Positions 13,401 through 23,996 of a DNA stretch of 64,000 nucleotides are shown here, one piece after another. The position numbers and the translations under genes were made by a program. How positions within the stretch are numbered: position 1 is the stretch's first letter; every line of letters starts with the position of its first letter. The stretch spans positions 131,647,960 to 131,711,959 of the forward strand of contig NC_058337.1 of NCBI RefSeq assembly GCF_905475395.1, in the 5' to 3' direction. Below the pieces are notes generated by a model. That model saw nothing but the letters and a program-made list of their open reading frames with translations. It was not told the origin of the DNA and made no database searches. Origin of the DNA: Chrysoperla carnea (taxonomy: Eukaryota > Arthropoda > Insecta > Neuroptera > Chrysopidae).

Positions 13401-16400
13401 TTTGTAGATGCCGGGTGTTAATTATAAAACTTCTTGCATAATTTATGCATGCTTAGTTTATAGAATCTTAAGTGTACATACATTTATGAACAGTTTCTTC
13501 AATAAATTCTTCTTGAGATTTGGATTGTGTATCAGGTGTTTCAGCATCTTTTTCACCATCCAATATAGCATTTGTTCGTTGTTCAGCTTGTCGTGCTGAT
13601 TGTTCACGAGCATAAAACTGCTCAATTAATGCTTTTATCGCACTTTTATCACCTACAGGATACAAAACATACTAATTAGTTCAAGCTCTCAATATATAAA
13701 ATATAAATTTGTTTGTTATACGTACAGGGGAAAATACTTTCAAAATCAGATGGAGCTTTTGCTTCCAATAATAATTTTTTATTTGCGTCACAATGTTGTA
13801 TTAAATTTATTAATAACATTAAAACCTAAAAACAAAAAGATCAATATTAATACATGCCCAGGCTGTGTAGATCCTGTATGGGGAACGACGAAACTTCCAT
13901 ACATGTTATTGGCATTTGCAGAAATCTGCAAAGTGTTAGGTATATAATTTTTGGGAAGGGGTCCCCTGTGTTCTCAAAGACACAGGGGACCACTTGGCTT
14001 AGGTGCTAGGGTCCCATGTTGTTTCATTATTATTATTATTATTACTGGTAAAATTAAAATTGATTTAAAACTTACCAAAACACTAAGTTCAAATTTCTTT
14101 TGTTCTGGAATATAATTTGGAACTTGTAATAATAAATGTAAACTTGCATCAACAATACCTTGTCGACTTCCAAGCAACGAACTGCCCATAGCTAAATAAG
14201 TACAAATGAAATGTATTTTATAAATAACTTATAAATAAAATAATAAGAGCAGTTGTTGTTATTGTTAAATACTTACAATTAGAATTAAAATGATGTGTTA
14301 AATTAATTAAAACTTTGAGTGTAACAAGTAATGCTTCACGTATTATAGTACCAGTTGCTTCTTTATCTTGTATATCAGTAACTGGATACAAAGGTATTTC
14401 AGCATCACATAATCTATATAATTTAACAAGTGTGTCTAAAACGGCACCATTATTATATTTCAATATATATATTTGATTCTCTTCATTTACATGCGTTACC
14501 TAAAAAAAAACACAATTAAATTTATAATAATTTTCCATTTTTAATAAATAATTTCCATTAATTTAAGGTTAAAAAATGAGCCATGCGTGTGTCGTACACT
14601 TAATCAAAACATAGGGTTCCGTTGTATGTATTAAATAGTAAAATATTCTTCAAAATTTAAATTGAGGGTCGAATAAGAATGCTTTGAGCTACTGAATTTC
14701 TAACGGCTTGAATAAGGATAGAATCCTAAACAAACTCTAAATAATAAATTATTTTCTGGAGGCTTGGTAGAGTATTAGACTTCTAGGTTTAATAGGTTTA
14801 GGGTTCGATCCTTCTTCAAGCCGTTCATTATCAATTGATTAATCAATATTCAACGTGATCTGGAAGTTATTATTTAAGGAACGCATTACTAAGGGCATAA
14901 TTCTGATTCGTCTCGGATGAGAACAGTTGTCGGGCCGTTTCAGTGACTGTCTGGTGTTGATATCCTCACCACCAATAACTTTTTTATCTTTTTTGGATAC
15001 TTTCTACTTTTTATCTTAGAAAGGTTTACTTCTATCTACTGCTAATATATCTACGGGGGCGCATTAAAATATTACGAAATTTCTGTTCTATAAAGGTGTC
15101 AAGTAAATTATGGAAGTTCGGAAAGAAAATTACATCTCGATTAAATTACCTTTCAAACACACATCGATCAAACTTAAAACATTTCTCTATTTGCGTCGGG
15201 GGCAAAAATGAACTATTGATCTTCCTAACAAGATTTTTCAATCTTTTTAGACTATAACTTTCAGTAAATAAGAGGCATTTAAATGTTGTTTTGAAAAATA
15301 TAAAGTCGTTTTAACGTTAAGATTTAGTTTCCAAAAATAAATACTTACATTTTCTAATACTCGCATACATCGATCAACTTTACGTAATTTATCCAATAAT
15401 GGATCAGTCCACGTTCCAACATAATCAGATAATTGTCGACAACATTCACATATTGTTTTAACAATATGTTCTAAACCACCAAGCTCACGTAATTCCTCTT
15501 TAAACCATTCACCAGCACGTTTCGATGTTAAACTTAACAATGTTTCCATGGCTAGTTGACCCACAGTAATATTATCCAAATTTAAATGTAACGCATGCCC
15601 TTGACTCTTAATATCAGCACATATTTCACGTACTTTCTGTTTGTTCTTATCTAATTGTGATGTACTTAGACCACAATCATCCAATGCGTTTTTATGACTT
15701 ACATCGGACTCTAAGAGATTCAACATTAATTCTAAACAATCACGATCTAAATCCATATTTAGACGATCTTGTGATAATACAAACATAACAGTGGCTGTAC
15801 ATAATCCTAAACTCTGTAACAAAATCAAACAAACATTTTTAAACACTTAGAAATAAATAAAGTCTTATATACAGGGGGCGTAAAAGTAATCGTATTATGC
15901 AAGAATGCAGGACCTTCTGGCAATGAGCGTATTCGAAAAGATCCGCAGCCGCTCTCTTTGAATCATTTAGCACCTGTTATAAATTTTTCCTGTGATAAAA
16001 AATATACTTTAAACAGGTATATTTCGGTGAAAATGATTGAATTTGAATGAAATATACAGGGTGGGTCATTTTAATCTATAATGGCTAATAGCTCGTTTTG
16101 TAGTTAACCAATAAAAAAATAACATCAACAAAAATTGTATTTGAGTAACAAAAATTGTATTTGTAATGAGTATTTTAGCGAAACTGTACATATATTGCAT
16201 ATACTTTGTATAAAGGGTGCCTTTTTTAAGTTGACATATACTTGAAACTCAAAAAATAACTTTTATCGATAAAAATACGTCAAGCGAAAAATGTTGGGTG
16301 TGTAGGGGCACATCATACGCAGACATTAAGTTGACCTAAGGAGATTACTTTCACATTTCATTAAATTTAATGATTATATTTACCTGATCACTTGCAGAAT

Positions 16401-19400
16401 CATGTAATGCCTTAAAGAATTTGGCAACAGTACCGTGGGCACGTACATGCATCCTAAATGCAGGTGTCATACATTTCGTTGCTAATGTGATGGCTGATAA
16501 ACATCGTGTACTAACTGGATTATTATCTTGTAAAGCATCTAATATATAATCCACGTCGTCATTGAACTCTTGAAATTCACCAATTTCTTGTATTTGATGC
16601 GCTTTTTTCACATTACGTACAACCGTGTAAAACTGTAAAATCAAATAAAAATAATAAAGAGTTATAACAACTGAAAATACAAATTTTTAAGAATCTCTTG
16701 AAAAAGAGAATCTCGAATATGGAAACGTTAATTCATTAAAAAAAATATTGTTTTGTTTAAAGACGTTTTATAACACCCTGCGAATTAATGTGTGTTGTCA
16801 TTCGATAAACATCGTTATTTTTTAGAGAACGGAATAAGTGAATTATTGACGGCCGTGAGAGAGGTAGAAAGAGAGAGAAATTGTAGGAGTATAAAGGAGA
16901 TGAAGACAGTTGTTATCTGTTATCTGTACGTGCCTATGTTATCGGTCTCTTCCTTTTGTAATCAACGGTTTGGCGGAGACTTTCCACTCTATGGTATTAT
17001 CTTTATGTTATTTTTATATTAATCTTTTATTGAAAATGCTTTTAATTTAAACAAAACTGATTTTTTAACAACATTAACCTGCCCGGTTATTCAACATGAT
17101 AATTAACAAAAAAAATAGTAGCTTTAGAAAAAATACTTTGGAAAAAATTGGAGTATAAGAAGTTATTTACAATTGAAAAGATTCGAAAAACCAGTTCTTT
17201 GCAACAACAAGTAAAAAGGACGGAAATTTTAATAATAAAAAAAATTTATAAAAAATAGAAGATTGTACTCGCAGGAAATTTGTTCGAGGCAGATTGATAA
17301 TTATGCAGAGGTATGTAGGACAATTCTTAACGAAGAAAGCTCTTTTTCATTTTTAATTTACGGAGAACGCTTTGTTACCTTTTTTTACGGCTGTTCCGAA
17401 GCACCTAATATTGTATGTTCGTAAATTGTGCGGAAACTTTATATTATCATACAAGCAAGTCATATAAGCCAAGCTTCCGTCGGATTAGACTTCAGGTAGT
17501 CTCATTTTTCTCGCAAAGCTAGTCTCATTTTTTTCGAACCTTTCGATTTTTATACCCTGTATACATGAAATATATATCAAATTTAGTCCCAAGGTTATAG
17601 CGTTTAGAAATATTGATGATCCGAAGAAAATTTTGATATAGGTGTTCATAAAATCACCTAATTAGTCCATTTCCACCTGTCCGCCTGTCAGCACGATAAC
17701 TCAAAAACGAAAAGAGATATCGAGCTGAAACTTTTATAGCTTACTCAGAATGTAAAAAGTAAGATTGAGTTCGAAAAACGAGAAATATAGGTCAATCGGG
17801 TATCTTGGGTCCGTAGGACTCATTTTGTAAACCGTAAGAGAAAGAACAAAAGTTGGCGATGAAAAAACTAAAAAAATTGGCGATGATCTTCAAAATCGGC
17901 TCAGTTTGGAAAAGTCTTTAAAGAAAAAGATAATTTAAGGGAGATTGTTCTCTTATATGTTTCAAATGCGAATTTAAGGTTCCGTACTCGAAAAATTTTC
18001 CGGAGGTTTTTTAAATTTTGTAAATTTCACTTCTATCTAATTATCGCGTTGAAAACCCACACGGATTCATTTTTTTTTTTTTAAATGAAAATTCTTAGCC
18101 TATATTAAAACAAGTGAAACCAAACAATTGACTGAGTTAGTTGTTGAAATATCATGCCTAGTCAGTGTTGATTTCTTTATCACATTACACACACAAACAT
18201 GTGACACATACAAACATGTGACATATACATAACTGATAATCAAGTATAGTACATATTATAAAATTTCCGCCTAATTGGCGCCCTCACGGGTAAACAGTGA
18301 TGTTTACAAAAAAATGTTTCAAACAAAAGTTGTTTAATTTTTGATAAGGAACATTTTTTACATTTAAACTTTTGTTCTATCTATAACGGTTTACAAGATG
18401 GGTCCTACGGACCCAAGACCCAATTGACCTATGATGCTCATTTACGAACTTGACCTCACTTTTTACCTCCTGAGAACGCTGTAAAAATTTCAGCTCGATA
18501 TCTTTTTTCGTTTTTGAGTTATCGTGTCCACAGACGGACGGACGGACAGCCGGAAATGGACTAACTAGGTGATTTTATGAACACCTATGACAAAATTTTT
18601 TTCCTAGCATCATTATTTTTAAGCGTTACAAATTTGGGACTAAACTTAATATACTATGTATATTTCATATATACATGGTATAATGACTACACAAATAGAC
18701 CCTCTACTGGCCAAAAATTAATCCTTTTCAATAGAGAATCCAAGAAAAAGTGCAAATATACAAAATAAGAACTTACTCCTTTAGCTTTCTTAGTACATTT
18801 AATACTAGTAATAGCTTCAGCCTCATCCATAGGATCAGCATTTTCACCAGGCCAATGTGTAACTCGTGTTAATTGTGTTGTTTCAAAGTCCATTTCTTCA
18901 TAAACATTACTTTCCGGTGTTTTTGAATCACTTCCTGTTGAAGTTTTCGATTGTGCATCTTTGTCATCACACCATTTATGTTTGTATAATGCGTGCCGTT
19001 TTTTCGTACCACCCGATACTAACGATCGACTCTTAAATATGCTACCTTTCTTTTTCGATATAACTAATTTAACGGGGGGTACTTTTTCTTGTTGTTCGTC
19101 TGGTGGTTTTTCCTCTTCTTGTTTCGTTTCCGTTTCAGTTTGACTGGATATATTTGTTTCTGTGTTCTGTGATGCGGTATCCTGTAAGGATTCACTAGGT
19201 GTGTCATCACTTTCACTATCCGATGTCCAATCTTGTTCAAAACTACTTTTCTTTGGTATTTTCTCTAATATTTTTTCAGGTGATATTGCTTCCAAATCAA
19301 TATTTGTACTTGCTAATAATTCTTCAGCTATTTCCATTGTTTTTATGGTTTCTTCTTCGGTTATAGCACTTTTATCTTCTACCTCTTTCGGTTTTTCTTC

Positions 19401-20985
19401 TAAATCTGTAAAAATTATGATAAGTAAATTAGAGTTCAAAAAAGGAATCGATTCCTATTGGTCAATATGCGACGATTTTTCAAGCAGAAATCTTTACCAT
19501 GCTGAGAGCATCATTCCTGGGAGAAATCTCAGCGCAGAAGCTGTGAGCTTTCTGTGTAGCGTCTGGCTTCGACAGAATCCTACTTCATCTGCTTAAAATA
19601 CCATCTCTTATCTGGAGACGGCTCGTCTTCAGGTGATTGGTTGTTCTCAAGAAGGGTAGCAAGGGATCGGTCTAGGGGCTATAGACGCTTTTTCGGTGCT
19701 TCTCTTATGTTTAAATATTATTATTAAACTTATCGAAAAGCTTATTCTTGAAAATTTTTTCGTTGTAAATCTTTTTCAAGATAAATAACTAATTTGCTGA
19801 GAATTTGAATGTTCTTAGATCGATGCTTACTTTACAATGTAAAAAATTTTTAATTATCTTACCTGTATTATTATTTTGTTGAGAATTACAATTAACATCG
19901 GTTTTAGGTAAATTAACCGCTGGCGCAGCTTCTTCAAGTGATTCTTCAGGTTCTTCACTTTTTGCAACAGTTGGTATTGGTGTATATGTCGGTGAACCAG
20001 CTCCTAATAAATTCTCATAAATAGCTTTTCGTTCCAACTCATATTCTTCGGCAGGTATATATTGTGGTTCCGAGTCTAAACTCTTTCGTGGTGACATAAA
20101 TAACGACGGGAATGGATCATTTGAATCTGACAACCCAGCACTCTCTGGATCAGATTGTTGATTACGACGTGACGAACGGGTCACACGTCCATGGGCTGGT
20201 GACTTCGAACTCGATTCAGATTTCTCTGATTTTTCGGATTTCTCTGATTTTGAACTGGGTGATGTTAAACCAACACTAACAATTGTTGGGCTTGGTGTAC
20301 ATTCCGTTGATTCATCTGAATCGCTAAGTAATCGTGATTTCCCTTTTGATATTCGTAACACAATTGGTGGTTTATGAGAATCGTGATCACGTCGATTTGA
20401 ACTGATTGCAGGTACACTAATAGTTTTTGCTTCAATTTTTTCCGTGGAATTTTTCGAACTATAAAATTTCTTAGGTGCATTCAAACGTGGCGAGGTTTTT
20501 GGTGGTGCAACTATTTTCTTCGGCGGAGGTAATGGTTGCTCTTTGATTTCTTTACTTTCCTTGCTTTCTTTACTTCTCGTTTTCTTGGTTGAGGTATACG
20601 TAAAATCGGTTTTTTGTGTGTAAAGTGCGGCATCGTTACGGACCCCTGTCTCTGGGGGATCTGGATTACGACTTTTAAAGAATTTTTTCGGTTTAATTAC
20701 CGCTGGTGCCGCTACTGAATTATCAAACGAGAATGGATCATTGTTGCTTTTGTTATTTTGATCGTTATCTAAACGTAAACGTTTTTGTGGAACATCTTCT
20801 CGATGTACTCCTAGACCGTTTGCATTTCGTATTGATGTAAATGATGTTATTCCCCATTTACCAACAGTTCCTGCCGATCGTACGGCAGACGGACGATTAC
20901 TGTTTTCATTAAATAATGTGTCGAATTGAATACTGGTTTGAACACCGCCCTTACGATTATACGATTTACCATACCCTCGTGACAT
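10435..20985 (-). CDS. wapl: Wings apart-like protein, cohesin release factor
   Basis: There are ten exons on the minus strand: 20985-19863, 19405-18777, 16632-16384, 15813-15349, 14499-14277, 14191-14076, 13825-13726, 13652-13482, 12031-11841 and 10695-10435. The frame closes at 1175 aa. WAPL opens cohesin rings from DNA together with PDS5 in the nucleus. Residues 1-584 are a disordered, Ser/Lys/Glu-rich N-terminus. From about 585 the conserved helical WAPL domain follows, with EFQEFNDDVDY, NTRCLS-like STRCLSAITLATKCM, LSQDRLNMDLDRDCLELM, METLLSLTSKRAGEWFKEEL and HMEHTMIASYIVLLLG, all hallmark blocks of the family. The C-terminus has a Gln-rich stretch (QQQLQQQQQ). The N-terminal peptide SRGYGKSYNRKGG aligns with vertebrate SRFGKTYSRKGG. 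Candidate AATAAA signals lie at about 10392-10410 on the minus strand. Introns carry several MITEs. Confidence 0.95.
10845..11260 (+). repeat. Copy of dispersed family B in wapl intron 9
   Basis: It shares ordered words with 54260-54765: a GGTTGCACCTTGGA-like block, TCAAGATTCCAA, CATAATTT.GA.ATCTCAGATGATCTC and others. It may be adjacent to, or part of, the same composite repeat as family A, because a family A copy follows directly at 11280. Confidence 0.55.
11280..11640 (+). repeat. Copy of dispersed family A in wapl intron 9
   Basis: GTGTGAAACTTTGGGCTCAT, GATTCCGGGAATAGTTCCAA and ACATAGAAGCCATGGACTTT follow the family A order. The overlapping minus-strand frames across it are not genes. 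Confidence 0.55.
12794..13088. repeat. Palindromic MITE in wapl intron 8
   Basis: The arms are inverted copies. The left arm holds CGAACCCACGAACTCATAT, AAGGACGTGAAA and TACTTTGTACTGCGCATC. The right arm holds GATGCGCAGTACAAAGTA, TTTCACGTCCTT and ATATGGGTTCG. The arms are about 115-130 bp with moderate divergence and a short loop near 12930. Confidence 0.75.
13855..13945 (+). repeat. Short family A piece in wapl intron 6
   Basis: AACTTCCATACATGTTAT followed by GCAGAAATCTGCAAAGTGTTAG matches 26385-26430, where the same words read GCAGAAGTCTGCAGGGCATCAG. Confidence 0.6.
14755..14995 (+). repeat. Probable tRNA-derived SINE in wapl intron 4
   Basis: GCTTGGTAGAGTATTAGACT looks like a tRNA box A region, and AGGGTTCGATCCTT, about 30 bp later, fits box B. 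The body continues with CTCGGATGAGAAC, a word seen in insect SINEs. The cloverleaf is too poor for a working tRNA. The end of the element is not certain. Confidence 0.5.
15865..16330. other. wapl intron 3 with possible transposon ends
   Basis: TATACAGGGGGCGTAAAAGTA (15870) and TATACAGGGTGGGTCATTTTA (16057) look like Tc1/mariner-type element ends, but no matching far ends were found. Confidence 0.3.
16790..17010 (+). repeat. Copy of the AATAAGTGAATT MITE family in wapl intron 2
   Basis: GGAATAAGTGAATTATTGACGGC, followed by AGAGAGGTAGAAAGAGAGA and GATGAAGACA, has the same word order (on one strand or the other) as 52398-52593 and 28670-28790. The CATAGAGCT ends are not preserved here. The short open frame across it is not a gene. 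Confidence 0.55.
17560..18680. repeat. Inverted pair of a dispersed repeat in wapl intron 2
   Basis: The outer arms, 17560-17840 and 18395-18680, are inverted copies of each other. They carry TTTAGTCCCAA, GGTGTTCATAAAATCACCTA, CGATAACTCAAAAACGAAAA and GGTCAATcGGGT/TTGGGTCCGTAGGACCCAT words. Between them lie GGTTCCGTAC and TTTGTTCTATCT sequences shared with 3780-4160 and 490-620. This is either a foldback element or two insertions of one abundant family in opposite directions. Confidence 0.7.
19445..19720 (+). repeat. Copy of dispersed family A in wapl intron 1
   Basis: CATTCCTGGGAGAAATCTCAG, GCAGAAGCTGTGAGCTTTCTG and GTCTGGCTTCGACAGAATCC match the order at 26430-26560 and 39820-39890. Confidence 0.65.
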
Positions 20986-21068
20986 ATTTATTAAAAATTC
21001 TATTAAAAAAAAGAGAAGAATTATTGGATACCGTGCGTCAAAACGAGAATATTATAGATCGGATGCCC

Positions 21069-21284
21069 CAGTGCCGGATTAACCCATGTCGGTCAGTGTG
21101 GGCAAGTTATGATAACCCCTTTTGTACGGCTCTTCTCATACAAATTTGCCTTTCCCTGGACGCCCCCGTGTAGCGATCTTCTAGTACAAATTTGTCTTTT
21201 TCTCTTTTGATTTTCTCAGGGCCTCTAGCCGATGCAGTGTCCCTAGACAATTGCCTAATTCGCCTAATGGTTAATCCGTCACTG
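21069..21284. mobile_element. hAT-like MITE, 216 bp, upstream of wapl
   Basis: The left end CAGTGCCGGATTAACC and the right end GGTTAATCCGTCACTG are imperfect inverted repeats with the CAGTG..CACTG borders typical of hAT elements. A second member, with internal words CAAATTTGTCTTTTTCTCTT in common, lies near 60677-61027. No clear 8-bp target duplication remains. It lies within 300 bp of the wapl start codon. Confidence 0.65.
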
Positions 21285-21399
21285 GCCAACACTTTAAAAT
21301 ACTTGAATAGACCTAGTTCTGAAAGTGAAATTTTAAGCGGTCACTGGTGCATAACTAACGGTGCTAAAAATTATCCCCCAAATAATAATATTTAAGTAG

Positions 21400-23996
21400 A
21401 AAATAAATTACCCAAAATTGATTTTTTTAGATTATCTTTTCGAAATTGAGTTTATCTCTTAAAAATTTTGCTTTAAGAAGATGAAATCGAGAAAATTGTC
21501 AAAAACTTAACTTTCAAAATGTGGAAAATTTTTTTAGTTACTTCATAAAAAATTTTCCATAATGGGTTTATATTCATCCAGAATATTTGGTTCATTAGTG
21601 TGTTGCATTCGATATGTGTTAATACATACAAGCTCTGAATTTTTCTGAAAGTCTGGACTTTCATATCAATCCAATATTTTGTTTATTATCTCCAAATATA
21701 AACAAAATATATTTTCTGATTATTTCATAAAAATTTATTAAATTACACGATTGAAATTCCCGCAAGTGAATAGATTTCAAATAGAATTAAAATCTCGAAA
21801 ATTAATGAAGGTAAAATTTCAGTTATTACTCTATCTGGGCAGAATCTTACAGCAAAACTTGGCGCCCAAGGAATCATAATATTGCCGTCAAAATTGACAT
21901 TTGGTAATTACATAATTTTTTCCATGTAAAAAACTTTTAGAAAAATCAAAAAACACATTTTAATTAATTGTATTGTAATTGTACGAACGTACTTACCACA
22001 AAACTAACTCAATTTTCTCAAATATATAAAAAAATAATAAACCATTTCACTCTTTTTAGATGATTAATATTAAACGCCATTTCAATCGTCTCTATTCTAA
22101 ATTATTTATTTATCTAATATTACAATTAAATAATTCAATGAATATGTTTGATTTATTTTATTTTTATACATCAATTAATAACATTATTTCATAATAATAT
22201 TCAATACTGTGTAATCTTTTTAAAATGTTATACATTTTCACTCAAATACACTAGTAAATAAAAAGCCTCCATATGCTTTAACTGAATCACTATGAATTGT
22301 ATCGACATGAATGATCAATTAAAATCATACTGGAATTATAGCTAATTTTTTAAAGAGCTCCTTTTGTTTTTTTAATTAACCCTTAACATGTTATTAACCC
22401 ATTTTTAATTACAAAGTAATAAAAATTTTATTTTATAAACATGTTTAAATTGTTTGAATTTAAAAAGATATAACTCTTTTGTAAACAAGATTTTTAACCT
22501 ATTCACACACATTCCATGTGCGTTCCTTCGTAAAAACATATATGCTATTTCGTAAAATATTTATGAAAAAACATATATCCGTTTTCGAGCTACTACTAGG
22601 TTATTTAAGTATTATTTGTATTCAATAATTTTTCAGCTTTACGATCATTCGAACTTTATTAGTAAAGATTCCTACAAGGTTTTATCCATACTAACGGAGG
22701 TGATTGTCATTTCCTATTTGACATTTCATTCTCAAATATTTAGACGATTTTCCACTTGAAATTAAAACTTGTGTATTTTGTTGAGTTTCAGAAGCCCTCT
22801 CCCGACTGACCTACATTTCTAATACTATATAACGTTTTCTAGAACAACGTTCATTTTTTTGAAGTAGGTTCTACATATCTTCTTTTTTTAAATGGCCTTG
22901 AATTTTGTCTCAATATAATGAATAATCAAATTGATTTATGAACAAAGCTATTCTTATTATTCAAATGATTTCCTTTTACAAAAAAATTTAAGATGACCGA
23001 TGCGCACTAAAAAGACTTCCATGTTCTATAATCTATTTGTTTTGTGAGATTTTATTTATGATCGAGTTGTAAATGAAATTAACAGTGTGTGAGGAGGGTG
23101 ATTAAGAAGGGATCTCTTTGGTGAGATAGTTAGGGACTGCCTCTATAGGGATGGCTCAGGCAGGGCTGGTTCAGGCAGGGCTGGTTCAGGCAGAGCTGGA
23201 TCTAAGAGGAGACCGAGCAATGTGACAATGAACATGAGATCTGAGACATTCTTTACTTTTGTTCCCTAGGAGTGTAATATATTTTATTGATATTACACAG
23301 TAAACTTAGAAAGTACTATAAATCTACGTATGCACCCCTTAGTATATTCTATCTTAACCAATGAGTATAAGAAATTGAAGAGAAGGTCGCGTATACAGGA
23401 ACGAATGCCATCTGGAATTTGGGTCTTCTAAATACTACTGTATTTACAAAAGAATCAGTACATATTGTTACGCAAAGCAGAGTGGCAGCGTGCTTGCGTA
23501 GTGGCAGCGTGCTAGGATGTTTTTAGATCGAAACCACGCTCTATTTACAGAATTTTTAAACCAATTTATGGAGATGAAGAGCGTTTATGGCAAGAGACTC
23601 AATCACCAGAGGCGTTGAGACTCGTATACCCTTTTTTAACACTGCCAGTAATGGGGGCCTTCTCCTCTATCTTATACTCTTTGATCTTACCTACTCACTT
23701 TAACTGAGAATCTGAGATTACGTGTAAAAGGAAATGCAAGTACCAAATGCAATGAACCCATCATAAAGACAAGTAATTCCCATATAATAATTTTTAATTT
23801 AAACAAATCATTTGGTTGTAAATATAATCAAACTTTATAATTAATTTTAAAAATAAAACTGCAAATTAATATAAAAAAAATGATGACATCATAAGTAATA
23901 AATTGTAACAAATGATTTTAATGAATTAAAAACAAAAAAACCGACACATAAACATATCACTGATTTGACTCGAATAATTTAGATAATTTTTCAAAA
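21400..23996. other. Spacer between divergent wapl and LRPAP1
   Basis: AT-rich. It presumably holds the LRPAP1 promoter and the far part of the wapl promoter, but no motif stands out. It also contains the tandem repeat at 23150-23215 and a duplicated GTGGCAGCGTGCT near 23482-23513. Confidence 0.45.
23150..23215 (+). repeat. Short GC-rich tandem repeat
   Basis: The unit GGTTCAGGCAGGGCT occurs about three times in a row with small changes, standing out from the AT-rich surroundings. Confidence 0.7.

Noticed and set aside
14755-14830. A tRNA gene
   Set aside because: Box-like words are present but the acceptor and anticodon stems do not close. A SINE head is a better reading.
19162-19596. A plus-strand open frame of 144 codons
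   Set aside because: It is antisense to wapl exon 2 and runs into a family A repeat. It has no family motif.
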